NCBI RefSeq assembly: GCF_012689525.1
Contig: NZ_CP051516.1
Span: 2,666,001-2,730,000 of the forward strand
Direction of reading: 5' to 3'
Source of the DNA: Paraburkholderia aromaticivorans
GTDB taxonomy: Bacteria > Pseudomonadota > Gammaproteobacteria > Burkholderiales > Burkholderiaceae
DNA length: 64,000 nucleotides
In this document: one piece after another, positions 1 through 9,420 of the stretch
Numbering within the stretch: position 1 is the first letter of the stretch
How the letters are laid out: each line of letters begins with the position of its first letter
Notes under the pieces: model-generated
What the model saw: the letters and a program-made list of their open reading frames with translations, nothing else
What the model was told of the DNA's origin: nothing
Database searches by the model: none
Made by a program: the position numbers and the translations under genes

Positions 1-1088
1 TTCATCTCACCGCTGCCAGTACGACGCCTGCCGGGTTTTCCACCCGTGGGCAGCTCAACGGCATTCTGTTCGTCGCACTGTTTGCCGCTGCCGTCACGCG
101 CATCGCCGCGATTCCCGCCATTGCCGGATTGGGCTTGAGCCCGCTGATCGTCGGCATCGTGGCCGGCGCCATTTACGGCAACGCGCTGCGCGACGGCATG
201 CCCGCCAGCTGGGCGGCCGGCGTCAATTTTTCGGCGCGCAAGTTGCTGCGTATCGCCGTGGCCTTCTTCGGGCTGCGTGTGAGCCTGCAGGAAATCGCTC
301 AGGTCGGCGTGCCCGGCCTCGCGGAATCCGTCCTGATCGTGGTCAGCACGCTCGTGATCGGCACGTGGGCCGGCATGAAAATCATGAAGCTCGACCGCGA
401 CACGGCCCTGCTGACCGCCGCGGGCAGCGCGATCTGCGGCGCCGCCGCCGTGCTCGCCTTCGAATCGACGCTTCAATCGAAGCCACATAAAAGCGCGATG
501 GCCGTGGGCAGCGTGGTGCTGTTCGGCACGCTCTCGATGTTCCTTTATCCGGTCCTGTTCAAGGCAGGCTGGCTGCATCTGGACACAGTCGGCGCGGGCC
601 TCTTTTTCGGCGGCACGATCCATGAAGTGGCGCAGGTGGTCGGTGCGGCCAGCAACGTGAGCCCGGAAGCGACGCACATCGCCACCATCGTCAAGATGAC
701 CCGCGTGATGTTGCTGGTGCCGGTGCTGCTGGTGGTCGGCATGTGGGTGAACCGCTCGGCGCGTCGCGATTCGGCTGCGGCCGGCGCGCAAGACGGCGCC
801 CACGGCAACGCGCCGCGCAAGCTGGCGATTCCCTGGTTCGCGCTCGGCTTTCTCGCCTTCGTCGTGATCAACTCGCTGCATGTGCTGCCGGAAGCCGCGA
901 CCAGCACGCTCAACACGCTGGACACCTTCGCGCTGACCATGGCCATGACCGCGCTCGGCATCGAAACGCGCATTGCGCAGATCCGTCAGGCCGGTCCCCG
1001 CGCACTGACCACCGGCTTCATCCTGTATGTGTGGCTGATTGCCGGCGGACTGGGTATTACATGGACTGTCCAGCACCTGTTCGGCTAA
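1..1088 (+). CDS. YeiH/UPF0324 family putative sulfate exporter (5' partial)
   Basis: Integral membrane protein of the YeiH (UPF0324) family, often annotated as putative sulfate exporter; the true substrate is not firmly established. The reading frame is already open at the first base of the window, so the start lies outside; the visible part is about 360 residues. It shows successive hydrophobic helices, the stretch LGLSPLIVGIVAGAIYGN near the N-terminus, AAGSAICGAAAVLA in the middle and GTIHEVAQVVGAA after it, all typical of the family. The stop at 1086-1088 is followed by a good terminator. An in-frame TTG at 129 is not a plausible start because family sequence continues upstream of it. 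Confidence 0.85.
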   Translation, partial: HLTAASTTPAGFSTRGQLNGILFVALFAAAVTRIAAIPAIAGLGLSPLIVGIVAGAIYGNALRDGMPASWAAGVNFSARKLLRIAVAFFGLRVSLQEIAQVGVPGLAESVLIVVSTLVIGTWAGMKIMKLDRDTALLTAAGSAICGAAAVLAFESTLQSKPHKSAMAVGSVVLFGTLSMFLYPVLFKAGWLHLDTVGAGLFFGGTIHEVAQVVGAASNVSPEATHIATIVKMTRVMLLVPVLLVVGMWVNRSARRDSAAAGAQDGAHGNAPRKLAIPWFALGFLAFVVINSLHVLPEAATSTLNTLDTFALTMAMTALGIETRIAQIRQAGPRALTTGFILYVWLIAGGLGITWTVQHLFG

Positions 1089-1110
1089 GCCGCCCTCGCC
1101 TTCACCCCCA

Positions 1111-1131
1111 CCCCGCCGCGTGCGGGGTTTT
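1111..1131 (+). terminator. Rho-independent terminator after the YeiH-type gene
   Basis: CCCCGC / GCGGGG stem with a 5-base loop followed directly by TTTT, 22 bases after the upstream stop codon. It separates this gene from the glutathione S-transferase gene. Confidence 0.7.
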
Positions 1132-1272
1132 GCGCATTCTGGAGACCCATCCGGCGCGCTCGCGCGGCATACTGGTTGCTGGCGTCGTCAGCTCATGCAG
1201 CGTGCTTAGGCAACTCGCTTCTGCGCCCCGTCTTCGCGTCTGTGTCAATGCAACCGGAATGAGGATCGATCG

Positions 1273-2010
1273 ATGAGCCTGGAACTTTACTATTGGGACG
1301 GCCTGCAAGGCCGCGGCGAATTCGTGCGGCTCGCGCTGGAAGAGGCCGGCGCCGACTACGTGGAAGTAGCGCGCGGCGAACGGTCGGCGGGTTTCGGCAC
1401 GAACGCGATGATGTCGGTGATGAAGAGCAAGGACGAGCCGTATCCGCCGTTCGCGCCGCCGTTTCTGAAAGACGGCGACCTGATGATCGCGCAGACCGCC
1501 AACATCCTGTTCTATCTCGGCCCGCGGCTGAACCTCGCACCCACGGTGGAGAGCCTGCGCTATGTGGCTAACGGACTGCAACTGACCATCGCCGACATGG
1601 TCACCGAGGCGCACGACACGCATCACCCGCTCGCCAGCGCGCTTTACTACGAAGACCAGAAAGACGCCGCCAAAGTGCGCGCGCACGACTTCATCGACAA
1701 CCGCATTCCGAAGTTCATGTCGTACTTCGAGCGCGTGCTCAAACAGAATCCGGCCGGCGATCAGTTCATGGTGGGCGACGCGCTCACTTACGTCGACCTG
1801 TCGATGTTCCAGTTGATCGACGGCTTGCTGTACGCGTTTCCCCGCGCGCTCAAGCGATTCGGCGAACACTACCCGCGGCTCGCCGCGTTGCACGATGCGG
1901 TGATCGAGCGGCCGAACATCGCCGCGTATCTGCAGTCTGACCGGCGCATCGAACACAACGAGGCCTGCATCTTCCGGCACTACCCGGAACTCGACAAGGC
2001 GGCGACTTGA
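1273..2010 (+). CDS. Glutathione S-transferase family protein
   Basis: 245-residue soluble GST-fold protein, probably conjugating glutathione to electrophiles or acting in a related thiol reaction in the cytoplasm. The N-terminal thioredoxin-like domain (about residues 1-80) begins LELYYWDGLQGRGEFVRLA, with tyrosines at the position of the catalytic Tyr of sigma/alpha-like GSTs, and carries AQTANILFYLG where the glutathione-binding QS-type motif usually lies. The C-terminal helical domain (about 90-235) contains VGDALTYVDLSMFQ, matching the conserved N-capping/Asp motif. The ATG at 1273 follows AATGAGGATCGATCG. It stands alone, with a terminator upstream and the chloride channel gene downstream, so the substrate cannot be read from context. 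Confidence 0.85.
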   Translation: MSLELYYWDGLQGRGEFVRLALEEAGADYVEVARGERSAGFGTNAMMSVMKSKDEPYPPFAPPFLKDGDLMIAQTANILFYLGPRLNLAPTVESLRYVANGLQLTIADMVTEAHDTHHPLASALYYEDQKDAAKVRAHDFIDNRIPKFMSYFERVLKQNPAGDQFMVGDALTYVDLSMFQLIDGLLYAFPRALKRFGEHYPRLAALHDAVIERPNIAAYLQSDRRIEHNEACIFRHYPELDKAAT

Positions 2011-2122
2011 GGCGCGCCTTCTTCCCTCGCTCGCTCAACGTCTTGCGCCCGCCGTCCAAAGCGGGCGCGATGCTGTTGCCGTGCGCGCTATTCAACCCAC
2101 TTTCACGACCCGTACCGTCGAC

Positions 2123-3856
2123 GTGCTTTCATTCCTGCTAAAGCTGCGCACCCGCGCCCAAGATCTGTTCCGTCTCTCCGACGCCCACACGATGCTGATC
2201 TGGTCGGTCGTGGTCGGCGTCGCGGGCGCCTTCGCGACGATCGCCTTTCGCGAGGGCATCGCGCTGCTGCAATTCGCGATCGTCGGCAAGTCCGGCAGTT
2301 TCGTCGAAATGGCGCGCGGCTTGCCGTGGACCGTGCGCATCTGGCTGCCCGCGGCGGGCGGCCTGATCGCCGGCTTCTTTCTGCTGATCGCGCGGCGTTA
2401 CGAGGACAAATCCAATCACGTCGATTACATGGAAGCGGTCGCGATCGGCGACGGCGTGGTGCCGGTCAAGCTGAGCTTGTGGCGCAGCGTGTCGTCGCTG
2501 TTCACGATTTCGAGCGGCGGCTCGATCGGCCGTGAAGGTCCGATGGTGCAACTGGCGGCACTCGCCGGTTCGTTGATCGGACGCTGGGTGCATTTCGATC
2601 CGACGCGGCTGCGTCTGCTGGTAGCCTGCGGCGCGGCGGCCGGGATCACCTCCGCGTACAGCGCGCCGATCGCGGGCGCGTTTTTCGTCACCGAGATCGT
2701 GCTCGGCTCGATCGCGATGGAGAGCTTCGGACCCGTGGTGGTCTCGGCGGTGGTCGCCAACATCACGATGCGTGAATTCGCCGGCTACAAGCCGCCGTAC
2801 GAAATGCCGGTGTTCCCACCGGTGACCGGCCTCGAAGTGCTGCTGTTCGTCGCGCTCGGCGTGCTGTGCGGCGCGGCTGCTCCGCAGTTTCTGCGGCTGC
2901 TCGACGTGTCGAAGCAGAGCTTTCGCAAGCTGCCGGTGCCGCTGCCGTTGAGGCTCGCGCTCGGCGGCCTGGTGGTCGGCATTCTGTCGGTCTGGACACC
3001 CGAGGTGTGGGGCAACGGTTATAGCGTCGTCAACTCGATTTTGCATTCGCCGTGGACGTGGACCGCGCTCGTCCTCGTGCTGGTGTTCAAGCTCGTCGCC
3101 ACGGCGGCCACGGCGGGTTCCGGCGCGGTCGGCGGGGTGTTTACGCCAACGCTGTTCGTCGGCGCGGTGGTCGGCTCGCTGTTCGGCCAGGGCATGCACG
3201 CGCTGTGGCCGCACGGGACGTCGGCGCCGTTCGCGTACGCGATGGTCGGCATGGGCGCGTTTCTGGCGGGCGCCACCCAGGCGCCGCTGATGGCGATCCT
3301 GATGATCTTCGAGATGACGCTCAGCTATCAGGTCGTGCTGCCGCTGATGCTCTCCTGCGTGGTCGCCTATTTCGTATCGCGCGCGATCGGCAAGACCTCC
3401 ATGTACGAAATCACGCTGCGCCGCAATCACGAGGAACAGGAACGCTCGCGCCTGCGCGCCACGCAGATGCGCGAGCTGATCCGCCCCGCCGAAACCGTCG
3501 TGTTGCCCAATGCGTCCGTGCAGGACATGACACGCGTGTTCCTCGAATATCCGGTGAAGTACCTCTACGTGGCGAACGACTCCGGCGCGTTTCTCGGCGT
3601 GGTCGCGCTCAAAGACATCACCTCCGATCTGCTCGACGGCACCGACACGTCCGCGAAGACCGCGGCAAACTATCTGCAACCGCATTTCGACGTGCTCACG
3701 CCGGACATGCCGCTAGGCGTGGCGTTGCAGCATTTCCTCGCGTTTCAGGGCGAGCGCCTGCCGGTAATCGAAAGCGCCGCGCATCCCACACTCGCCGGCG
3801 TGGTCTACAAAACCTCGCTGCTCGACGCGTATTTCCGCATGAATCCGACGCGCTAG
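2123..3856 (+). CDS. ClC-family chloride channel / H+ antiporter with C-terminal CBS domains
   Basis: Inner-membrane ClC protein of about 577 residues. Visible signatures are SSGGSIGREGPMVQLAALAG (GREGP carries the gating glutamate), PIAGAFFVTEIVLGS (glutamate at the internal proton-transfer position of ClC antiporters) and GSGAVGGVFTPTLFVGA. Both glutamates being present argues for Cl-/H+ exchange rather than a pure channel; this is inference from family knowledge. After the last membrane helix (about residue 425) a cytoplasmic region of about 140 residues has the pattern of a pair of CBS domains. Start uncertain: GTG at 2123 (LSFLLKLRTRAQ) is chosen because it matches the family N-terminus; an in-frame GTG at 2081 is the alternative. 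Neither has a clear Shine-Dalgarno sequence. Confidence 0.88.
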   Translation: MLSFLLKLRTRAQDLFRLSDAHTMLIWSVVVGVAGAFATIAFREGIALLQFAIVGKSGSFVEMARGLPWTVRIWLPAAGGLIAGFFLLIARRYEDKSNHVDYMEAVAIGDGVVPVKLSLWRSVSSLFTISSGGSIGREGPMVQLAALAGSLIGRWVHFDPTRLRLLVACGAAAGITSAYSAPIAGAFFVTEIVLGSIAMESFGPVVVSAVVANITMREFAGYKPPYEMPVFPPVTGLEVLLFVALGVLCGAAAPQFLRLLDVSKQSFRKLPVPLPLRLALGGLVVGILSVWTPEVWGNGYSVVNSILHSPWTWTALVLVLVFKLVATAATAGSGAVGGVFTPTLFVGAVVGSLFGQGMHALWPHGTSAPFAYAMVGMGAFLAGATQAPLMAILMIFEMTLSYQVVLPLMLSCVVAYFVSRAIGKTSMYEITLRRNHEEQERSRLRATQMRELIRPAETVVLPNASVQDMTRVFLEYPVKYLYVANDSGAFLGVVALKDITSDLLDGTDTSAKTAANYLQPHFDVLTPDMPLGVALQHFLAFQGERLPVIESAAHPTLAGVVYKTSLLDAYFRMNPTR

Positions 3857-4020
3857 GCGCCGCGCCCAATCCGCTTACGGGCCGCGCCCGCGGTCCCTTT
3901 GGGGCCCGTGCAAAGCGCCGCAAATTCTCTACAATGGACAGACCGCTGCGGCGAACGCCGGCAGCGCGCGTTACGCCAGAACGGGCGCACCGGGACGCCC
4001 GTCCTTCGATCGGAGCGAAG

Positions 4021-5358
4021 ATGAGCGAACCGTCCCTCGATGCCGTGCGCCGCGACCAGGCGGGCTGGATTTTCCTGCATATCGAAGGCGAGCCGTACGA
4101 TCGCGGCGAGCAGCACGGCCAGTTGCTCGCCAGCGAAATCCGCAACGCGATCCACACCGCCCGCTACCTCGCCAAGTGGGACACCGGCGAAGACTTCGAG
4201 ACTTTCGTGAACGCCGCCGTCTCCCAGTTCGCCAACAAACTCGACACCGAATTCGCCGACGAAATCCAGGGCATCGCCGACGGCGCGAAGCTGCCGTTCG
4301 CCGAAGTGCTGGCGTGGAACGGCTACATGGATCTGCTGCAAAGCTGGTGGCCGACCCACGCGTCGCAGAAGCAGCCGAACCTCGGCGTGAAGCCGTGGCG
4401 CGGACGGCGCGGGCACCACTGCAGCGCATTCATCGCCACCGGCCGCGCGACCCGCGACGGCCGCATCGTGATGGCGCACAACTCGTGGGACCGCTACGCC
4501 GCCGGCGACGCGTTCAACGTCATCTTCGACATCGTGCCCGACCAGGGCAACCGCATCCTCATGCAAGGCTTGCCCGGCTGCATTTCCAGCCTCACGGATT
4601 TCTGGGTCACCGCTGCCGGGCTGATGGTGACGGAAACCACCATCTCCAACTTCGCCGGCTACAACGCGGCGGGCGCGCCCGAGTTCTACCGCTCGCGGCG
4701 CGCGTCGCAGTACGCGAACAGCATCGGCGAATGGTGCGAAATGTTCGCGATCGCCAATAACGGCGGCTATGCGAACAGCTGGCTGCTCGGCGACACCAAG
4801 ACCGGCGAGATCGCGCGCTACGAACTGGGCCTGCACTTCTCCGGGTTCGAGAGCACCAAGGACGGGTTCTACAGCGGCTACAACACCGCGACCGATCTGA
4901 AGATCCGCAACCAGGAATGCCTCGGCGAAGGTGAGGACTATACGGACGTGCGCAAGAACGGCGCACGGCGCCTGCGCTTCATGCAACTCGAGGAAATGCA
5001 TCGCGGCAAGATCGATGTGGAACTGGCCAAGGAGATGATCGCCGATCATCACGACGTCTATCTCGACCGCAACGACAACCCATGCTCGCGCACCATCTGC
5101 GGGCATCTGGAACTGGACGACGCGCGTTTCGGCGGCACCGATCAAGGGCCGTTCAATCCATGGGGCGCCAATGACGGCAAAGTGGTCGACAGCGACATGG
5201 CGCGCGAGATGGCGTTCAGCGCGCGCTGGGGCCACCCTTGCGGGCGGCCGTTCGACGCGCAGGCGTTCATGAAGCGGCATCCGCAGTGGAACTGGCTGAA
5301 CGGCTATATGCGCGACCGGCCTTCGTGGCCATGGACGCGCTTCGACGTGCTGCGCTAG
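4021..5358 (+). CDS. C45 / phospholipase B-like Ntn hydrolase
   Basis: 445-residue protein resembling the C45 (acyl-CoA:6-APA acyltransferase-like) and phospholipase B-like N-terminal nucleophile hydrolases. The N-terminal part has GEPYDRGEQHGQLLASEI, typical of C45 proteins. Cys134 in GHHCSAFIATG is the expected nucleophile revealed by self-cleavage, and it is followed by RDGRIVMAHNSWDRY, which matches the HN(T/S)W motif of phospholipase B-like enzymes. No signal peptide is apparent, so a cytoplasmic location is inferred. Substrate unknown; amide or ester hydrolysis is likely. The reading frame stays open upstream to 3052, but the ATG at 4021 (SEPSLDAVRRD) lies 5 bases after a GGAGCG sequence and is where family similarity begins. 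Confidence 0.78.
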   Translation: MSEPSLDAVRRDQAGWIFLHIEGEPYDRGEQHGQLLASEIRNAIHTARYLAKWDTGEDFETFVNAAVSQFANKLDTEFADEIQGIADGAKLPFAEVLAWNGYMDLLQSWWPTHASQKQPNLGVKPWRGRRGHHCSAFIATGRATRDGRIVMAHNSWDRYAAGDAFNVIFDIVPDQGNRILMQGLPGCISSLTDFWVTAAGLMVTETTISNFAGYNAAGAPEFYRSRRASQYANSIGEWCEMFAIANNGGYANSWLLGDTKTGEIARYELGLHFSGFESTKDGFYSGYNTATDLKIRNQECLGEGEDYTDVRKNGARRLRFMQLEEMHRGKIDVELAKEMIADHHDVYLDRNDNPCSRTICGHLELDDARFGGTDQGPFNPWGANDGKVVDSDMAREMAFSARWGHPCGRPFDAQAFMKRHPQWNWLNGYMRDRPSWPWTRFDVLR

Positions 5359-5647
5359 AGGCCGCGCCTGCGGCGCCTGCCGCACTGCAACATCCGCATC
5401 GCACGACCGTTCGCGACGGCGCTACTGCGTTGTTGCCGCGTTTCTGCCATTATCTGAAATCTACAATACCGTTTTGCCGCAAACGTGCGCGCTCTGCAGA
5501 ATTTGCGCGCCTAAGATGGAGGATGCGCGGTAGCCGCCGTTGCAACACCTCGGCCACACCGCGTGGAGCATGCGCCGTCCTTTCGACGCGGGGACGGCAC
5601 AGCGCTTGCTCAACTGTCAGCGCCGCATGAGCTTAGGAGGTCGGGCG

Positions 5648-5902
5648 ATGAAAACCTCGACACTGTTGACCATGGTGACGCTGTCAGCCTCGTGCTTTGC
5701 CGCGCCGGTTCATACCGCGCCGGACAGCACGAACGCCAATAGTCTTGCCGAACGCGCCAACGCAGCACCCGTCGCCCCTGCGGCGCCGGACGTTGCCGCC
5801 ACTGACAATAATCGTCCGCAACAATGGCAACATATCGCGCTGCCCAAATCTCGGCATCTCGATCGAAGCTTCACCGGACAGAACGAGCATTTGCAGACCT
5901 GA
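5648..5902 (+). CDS. Small secreted hypothetical protein
   Basis: 84-residue protein I do not recognise. It begins with a clear signal peptide (MKTSTLLTMVTLSASCFAAP), likely cleaved after Ala-18 or a nearby alanine, giving a short periplasmic or secreted peptide rich in Ala, Pro, Asn and Gln without cysteines beyond the signal. The start at 5648 is favoured by a strong Shine-Dalgarno AGGAGG eight bases upstream; longer in-frame starts at 5540 lack one. It stands alone between the hydrolase gene and the DUF2795 gene. Confidence 0.6.
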   Translation: MKTSTLLTMVTLSASCFAAPVHTAPDSTNANSLAERANAAPVAPAAPDVAATDNNRPQQWQHIALPKSRHLDRSFTGQNEHLQT

Positions 5903-6090
5903 CGCCAGTATGTGCGGACGTGCGCGCCAGTTGTGTGCGTGAGACTTCGCAGCCTGAAACGGCGACGATGGCAAGCGCGGCTGTGCACTTTTAAAAGCGG
6001 TATGCGGCAAACAGCACGGGCTCTGGCATTTCGTTCAGCGGCAACACTCACGTCCTCATCACGTCCAACCGTATCAACAGGAGCGTTTGC

Positions 6091-6321
6091 ATGACCGCAT
6101 CGGCTATTCCCGGCGAATCGATTGACCTGCAGATCACCGACGTTCTGAGCGAAGTCCAATTTCCGACCTACAAGGACGCGCTGGTCGACGTCGCGCGCGA
6201 AGCCGGCGCGAGCAACGAAGTGCTGTCGATGCTCGACGGCTTGCCGGAACAGGATTACCCCGACGTGGCCTCCGTGACGCGCTTTATCAGCGGCAATTAC
6301 GGTCCGGGGCTCGGCGCGTGA
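6091..6321 (+). CDS. DUF2795 domain-containing protein
   Basis: 76-residue acidic protein matching the DUF2795 family: LQITDVLSEVQFPTYKDALV, then an Ala-rich helix, LDGLPEQDYPDVASVTRFIS and a short tail. Family members are small and of unknown function, usually made of two or three helices. The preceding CAGGAGCG serves as Shine-Dalgarno. Its TGA overlaps the GTG start of the AraC regulator by four bases (GTGA), so the two are translationally coupled and probably act in one process, although none is known. Confidence 0.82.
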   Translation: MTASAIPGESIDLQITDVLSEVQFPTYKDALVDVAREAGASNEVLSMLDGLPEQDYPDVASVTRFISGNYGPGLGA

Positions 6322-7235
6322 GCGAGGAACCGGCGTCGTCGCCGCCGCGTTCCCAGTCGTCTTCCCCTTCGCTTACGCTTTCGTCTGGCCAGACCAAGCG
6401 CGGTTCCGACTGGATCTATCGCTCGCCGCAGACGGCCGGCGCGGGCGGCATCGAACGGATCGAGGCGTTCTTTCATCAGGCCGGCTACGCGATGCACCGC
6501 CACGATACCTATGCGATCGGCCGCACGCTGGCCGGTGTGCAGAGCTTTCGCTATCGCGGCAGCACCCGCAACAGCTTGCCGGGCGGCACCATGGTGCTGC
6601 ATCCCGACGAACCGCACGACGGCCAGGCCGGCACCGGTGACGGTTTCCACTACCGCATGATCTATGTCGATCCGGCGCTGTTCCAGCAGGCGCTCGGCGG
6701 CAAGCCGTTGCCATTCCTGGAAGGCGGCCTGTCGAACGATCCGCGCCTGTTCGCCGCCACGGAAAGCCTGCTACGCGCGATGGACAGCGCGATCGATCCG
6801 CTCGAACAGGACAGCGCGCTCTACGATCTGGCCGTCGCACTCGACACGGTGGCAGGCGCGCCGGACACACCCCGTCCGGTGGATTACCGGGCGGCAACGC
6901 TTGCGCGCGACTACCTGCTGGCGTCGCTCGATCGCGCCGTCACGCTCGACGAACTCGCGGCCGCGGCGGGCCGCGACCGCTGGAGTCTGTCGCGGGATTT
7001 TCGCGCACTGTTCGGCACCAGTCCGCATCGCTATCTGACCATGCGGCGTCTCGATTTCGTGCGGCAACTTGTGCTCAAGGGCGCGTCGCTCGCCGACGCC
7101 TCAGCGGCGAGCGGCTTTGCCGATCAGAGCCACATGACGCGGCACTTCAAGCACGCTTGGGGCGTCGCGCCGGCGCAGTGGCTGAAGATGCTCGGCTCGT
7201 CGGCGCCCGGCGCGCTTAGGCGAAGGCGCGCCTGA
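6318..7235 (+). CDS. AraC-family transcriptional regulator
   Basis: 305-residue regulator. Residues about 30-180 form an AraC-type cupin sensor domain (AFFHQAGYAMHRHDTYAIG, then GGTMVLHPDEPHDGQAG, with His residues suited to ligand or metal binding). The C-terminal 100 residues carry the double helix-turn-helix: LDELAAAAGRDRWSLSRDF, GTSPHRYLTMRRLDFVR and SGFADQSHMTRHFKHAWGVA. The first 30 residues are Ser/Pro rich and likely disordered. It starts with GTG inside the stop of the DUF2795 gene. The cupin gene 100 bases downstream on the same strand is a possible target or partner. Inducer unknown. Confidence 0.9.
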   Translation: MSEEPASSPPRSQSSSPSLTLSSGQTKRGSDWIYRSPQTAGAGGIERIEAFFHQAGYAMHRHDTYAIGRTLAGVQSFRYRGSTRNSLPGGTMVLHPDEPHDGQAGTGDGFHYRMIYVDPALFQQALGGKPLPFLEGGLSNDPRLFAATESLLRAMDSAIDPLEQDSALYDLAVALDTVAGAPDTPRPVDYRAATLARDYLLASLDRAVTLDELAAAAGRDRWSLSRDFRALFGTSPHRYLTMRRLDFVRQLVLKGASLADASAASGFADQSHMTRHFKHAWGVAPAQWLKMLGSSAPGALRRRRA

Positions 7236-7334
7236 GCGTGCCGCGCCGGACAAGCGCGCACAAACGTTCAAGACCCGGCTCCGGTTTGCGCCGTACGCTC
7301 CTACCTGACACAACCGCTCAGGAGGAGCACTGCG

Positions 7335-7724
7335 ATGTCCAACGCTCAGGTCAGTCAACGGCCCTATCAGGCCATCAACTTCGCGGAAAAACTGCGGCTC
7401 TTCAACGACCAGTGGCAAGCACGCGTGGTCGCCGAAATGAACGACTATCAGTTCAAGCTGGTGCGAATCGAAGGGGATTTCATCTGGCACGAGCACGCCG
7501 ACACCGATGAAACCTTCATCGTGCTCGAGGGGCAATTGCGCATCGACATGCGCGATGGTTTCGTGCTGATTTCGGCGGGAGAAATGTTCGTGGTGCCGAA
7601 GGGCATCGAGCACAAGCCATACGCCGAACGCGAAGTGAAGCTGCTGCTGATCGAGCCGCGCGGCGTGAAGAATACCGGCGAGGAAGCCAGCGAACGGACG
7701 GCGGCGAACGACGTGTGGATTTAG
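7335..7724 (+). CDS. Cupin domain-containing protein
   Basis: 129-residue single-domain cupin. Conserved metal-ligand pattern is visible: WHEHADTDETFIVLEGQLRI (HxH...E) and later VVPKGIEHKPYA (His). The size and motifs match small cytoplasmic RmlC-like cupins of unknown substrate. The ATG at 7335 is preceded by CAGGAGGAGCACTGCG, a strong ribosome binding site. It follows the AraC gene in the same direction and may be co-regulated by it; that is inference from position only. Confidence 0.85.
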   Translation: MSNAQVSQRPYQAINFAEKLRLFNDQWQARVVAEMNDYQFKLVRIEGDFIWHEHADTDETFIVLEGQLRIDMRDGFVLISAGEMFVVPKGIEHKPYAEREVKLLLIEPRGVKNTGEEASERTAANDVWI

Positions 7725-7841
7725 GTTGTTGGCGCGGCTTTGCGGCTGCGCCTTCAGGCGAAGCGCATCACGCCGGCACGCATGCTTGAGAGAACGCCTT
7801 AACGCCGCGCCTAAATCCTTGATACCCCCTCGCACCCGGCA

Positions 7842-8900
7842 TCAAAACGGCGACGACGCCGCGATCCGCGAGCGCGCAGTCTTGTGCAAGGGACGCCCAG
7901 CGTCCGCAGTCAATTCCGGCACCGACAGGTCGTCCATGTCCGCTGCAACCTCCGCCGCCGCGAGCCCGGAACGCGCCGGCGTCACAGCACGCGGATCGAG
8001 CATCTGCTGGCCCGGCTGTTGGAAATACTCCACGAGGTGATCGATGAACGTGCGCACCTTCGCCGGCAAATGCAGGCGGCTCGGATAGGCGATCGTGACT
8101 TCGATCTGCGGCAAACGGTAGTCGCGTAGCAGCGGCACCAGCCGGCCGGACGCCAGGTCGCGGCCGATCAGATAGCTCGGCAGAATCGCCACGCCCATGC
8201 CCAGCAGCGCGAACTGCCTGAGCATCTCCGTATTGTTCGCGACGATCGCATTCGTCGGGCGCACGCGGACTTCGCCATCCGGTCCGGTGAACACACGCTC
8301 CTCGCCGCCCTGCTCGGACGGCCGGCTCAGACACGGGTGCGAGAGCAGATGCTCCGGCCGGGTCGGCGTGCCGTGCTGCGCCAGATAAGCGGGCGTCGCA
8401 CACACCGTCATGAAACCGGTAGTGAGCCGTCGCGTGACGATGCTCGCGCTGCGCATGTGCCGCGCCACGAAAATGCCGACGTCGAAGCCCTCTTCCACCA
8501 GATCGACATGACGATCCGCGAGTGTGACGTCGGGCACGACATCCGGATAACGCGCGGCATAAGACTGGACCACTGGCGCGAGGCTGTGCAGCCCGAACAC
8601 CACCGGCGCGACGATGCGCAAGGTGCCGACCGGCTCGTGATTGCGCGCCACCACCATCTGCTCCACGCCTTCCAGGTCGTCGAGAATGTGACGCACGCGC
8701 TCCAGATACGTCGTGCCGGACTCGGTCAGCGACAGCCGGCGCGTGGTGCGATTGAGCAGGCGCGTGCCGAGGCGCGCTTCCAGATCGGCGACATGGCGCG
8801 TGACGACCGCGGTGGAAAGATCCAGCGCGCCGGCCGCGCCGACGAAACTGCCGAGGTCGGCCACCTTGACGAATACGCGCATCGACTGCAATTGGTTCAT
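7842..8900 (-). CDS. LysR-family transcriptional regulator
   Basis: 352-residue LysR-type regulator of the group whose N-terminus reads MNQLQSMRVFVKVADLGSF. The winged helix-turn-helix covers residues 1-62 (VVTRHVADLEARLGTRLLNR), followed by a linker helix and a periplasmic-binding-protein-like effector domain (about 90-295). It is longer than the usual ~300 residues: roughly 50 extra C-terminal residues after FIDHLVEYFQQPGQQ are Ala/Arg-rich and look disordered. It is convergent with the cupin gene and divergent from a small hypothetical gene. Target and effector unknown. Confidence 0.88.
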   Translation of the reverse strand: MNQLQSMRVFVKVADLGSFVGAAGALDLSTAVVTRHVADLEARLGTRLLNRTTRRLSLTESGTTYLERVRHILDDLEGVEQMVVARNHEPVGTLRIVAPVVFGLHSLAPVVQSYAARYPDVVPDVTLADRHVDLVEEGFDVGIFVARHMRSASIVTRRLTTGFMTVCATPAYLAQHGTPTRPEHLLSHPCLSRPSEQGGEERVFTGPDGEVRVRPTNAIVANNTEMLRQFALLGMGVAILPSYLIGRDLASGRLVPLLRDYRLPQIEVTIAYPSRLHLPAKVRTFIDHLVEYFQQPGQQMLDPRAVTPARSGLAAAEVAADMDDLSVPELTADAGRPLHKTARSRIAASSPF

Positions 8901-9189
8901 GGGACGACTCCTGCCTCGGTAAAGCCGGGCCGGCGCACCCTTCGCGCCTGTGTCGACCCGCGCGGCAAGGCGCGCGCGGATTTGCCCAACGATCCGATTG
9001 TATCGACCCGATCATGTCCCAACCCTGACCTGAACATGACAATCCGGACAGGTTTCCGAGGCGCTCGCGTCACGCTTACGAGTTGATGACGCGCTTCATT
9101 GCGAGCTTCATTGCTGATTTGGACTAGGTATAAACCCTAGCACTCTGGTAACATAGCGTCCGAAACGAAATCAATCGCAATCAATCGCC

Positions 9190-9402
9190 ATGACACACCG
9201 TTTTCAGCTTCTCGAAAAAATCGCGTTCTCGCTGGTCTGCTGGTCCGCCGCGGCCTGCTCGGCATTCATCGCTTATGAGCGCTGCCCGGACATCAAAGTG
9301 GTCCTGCACGTGGGTAAAGAAGTGCTGCGCTACAGCGGTCAGTATTCGTACGTATGCGCTACGCCGGTTGCCGACGCCTGCGCACAGTTGCCGACCAACT
9401 GA
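9190..9402 (+). CDS. Small hypothetical protein, possibly membrane or exported
   Basis: 70-residue ORF, not recognised. A hydrophobic segment near the N-terminus (IAFSLVCWSAAACSAFIAY) could be a membrane anchor or signal peptide; the remainder contains paired cysteines (YERCPD, YVCATPVADAC). No strong Shine-Dalgarno sequence is present. The ten bases AATCAATCGC are directly repeated at 9169-9188 just before the ATG. It lies between a LysR gene and a TetR gene, convergent with the latter. Its reality rests on composition and the hydrophobic start. Confidence 0.45.
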   Translation: MTHRFQLLEKIAFSLVCWSAAACSAFIAYERCPDIKVVLHVGKEVLRYSGQYSYVCATPVADACAQLPTN

Positions 9403-9420
9403 TCGCCCGTTTCAACGCTT

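Noticed and set aside
1102..5385. Long minus-strand open frames opposite the GST, chloride channel and hydrolase genes
   Set aside because: They are antisense frames kept open by GC-rich codon use; they are Arg/His/Asp-rich with no domain and lie wholly over well-supported genes.
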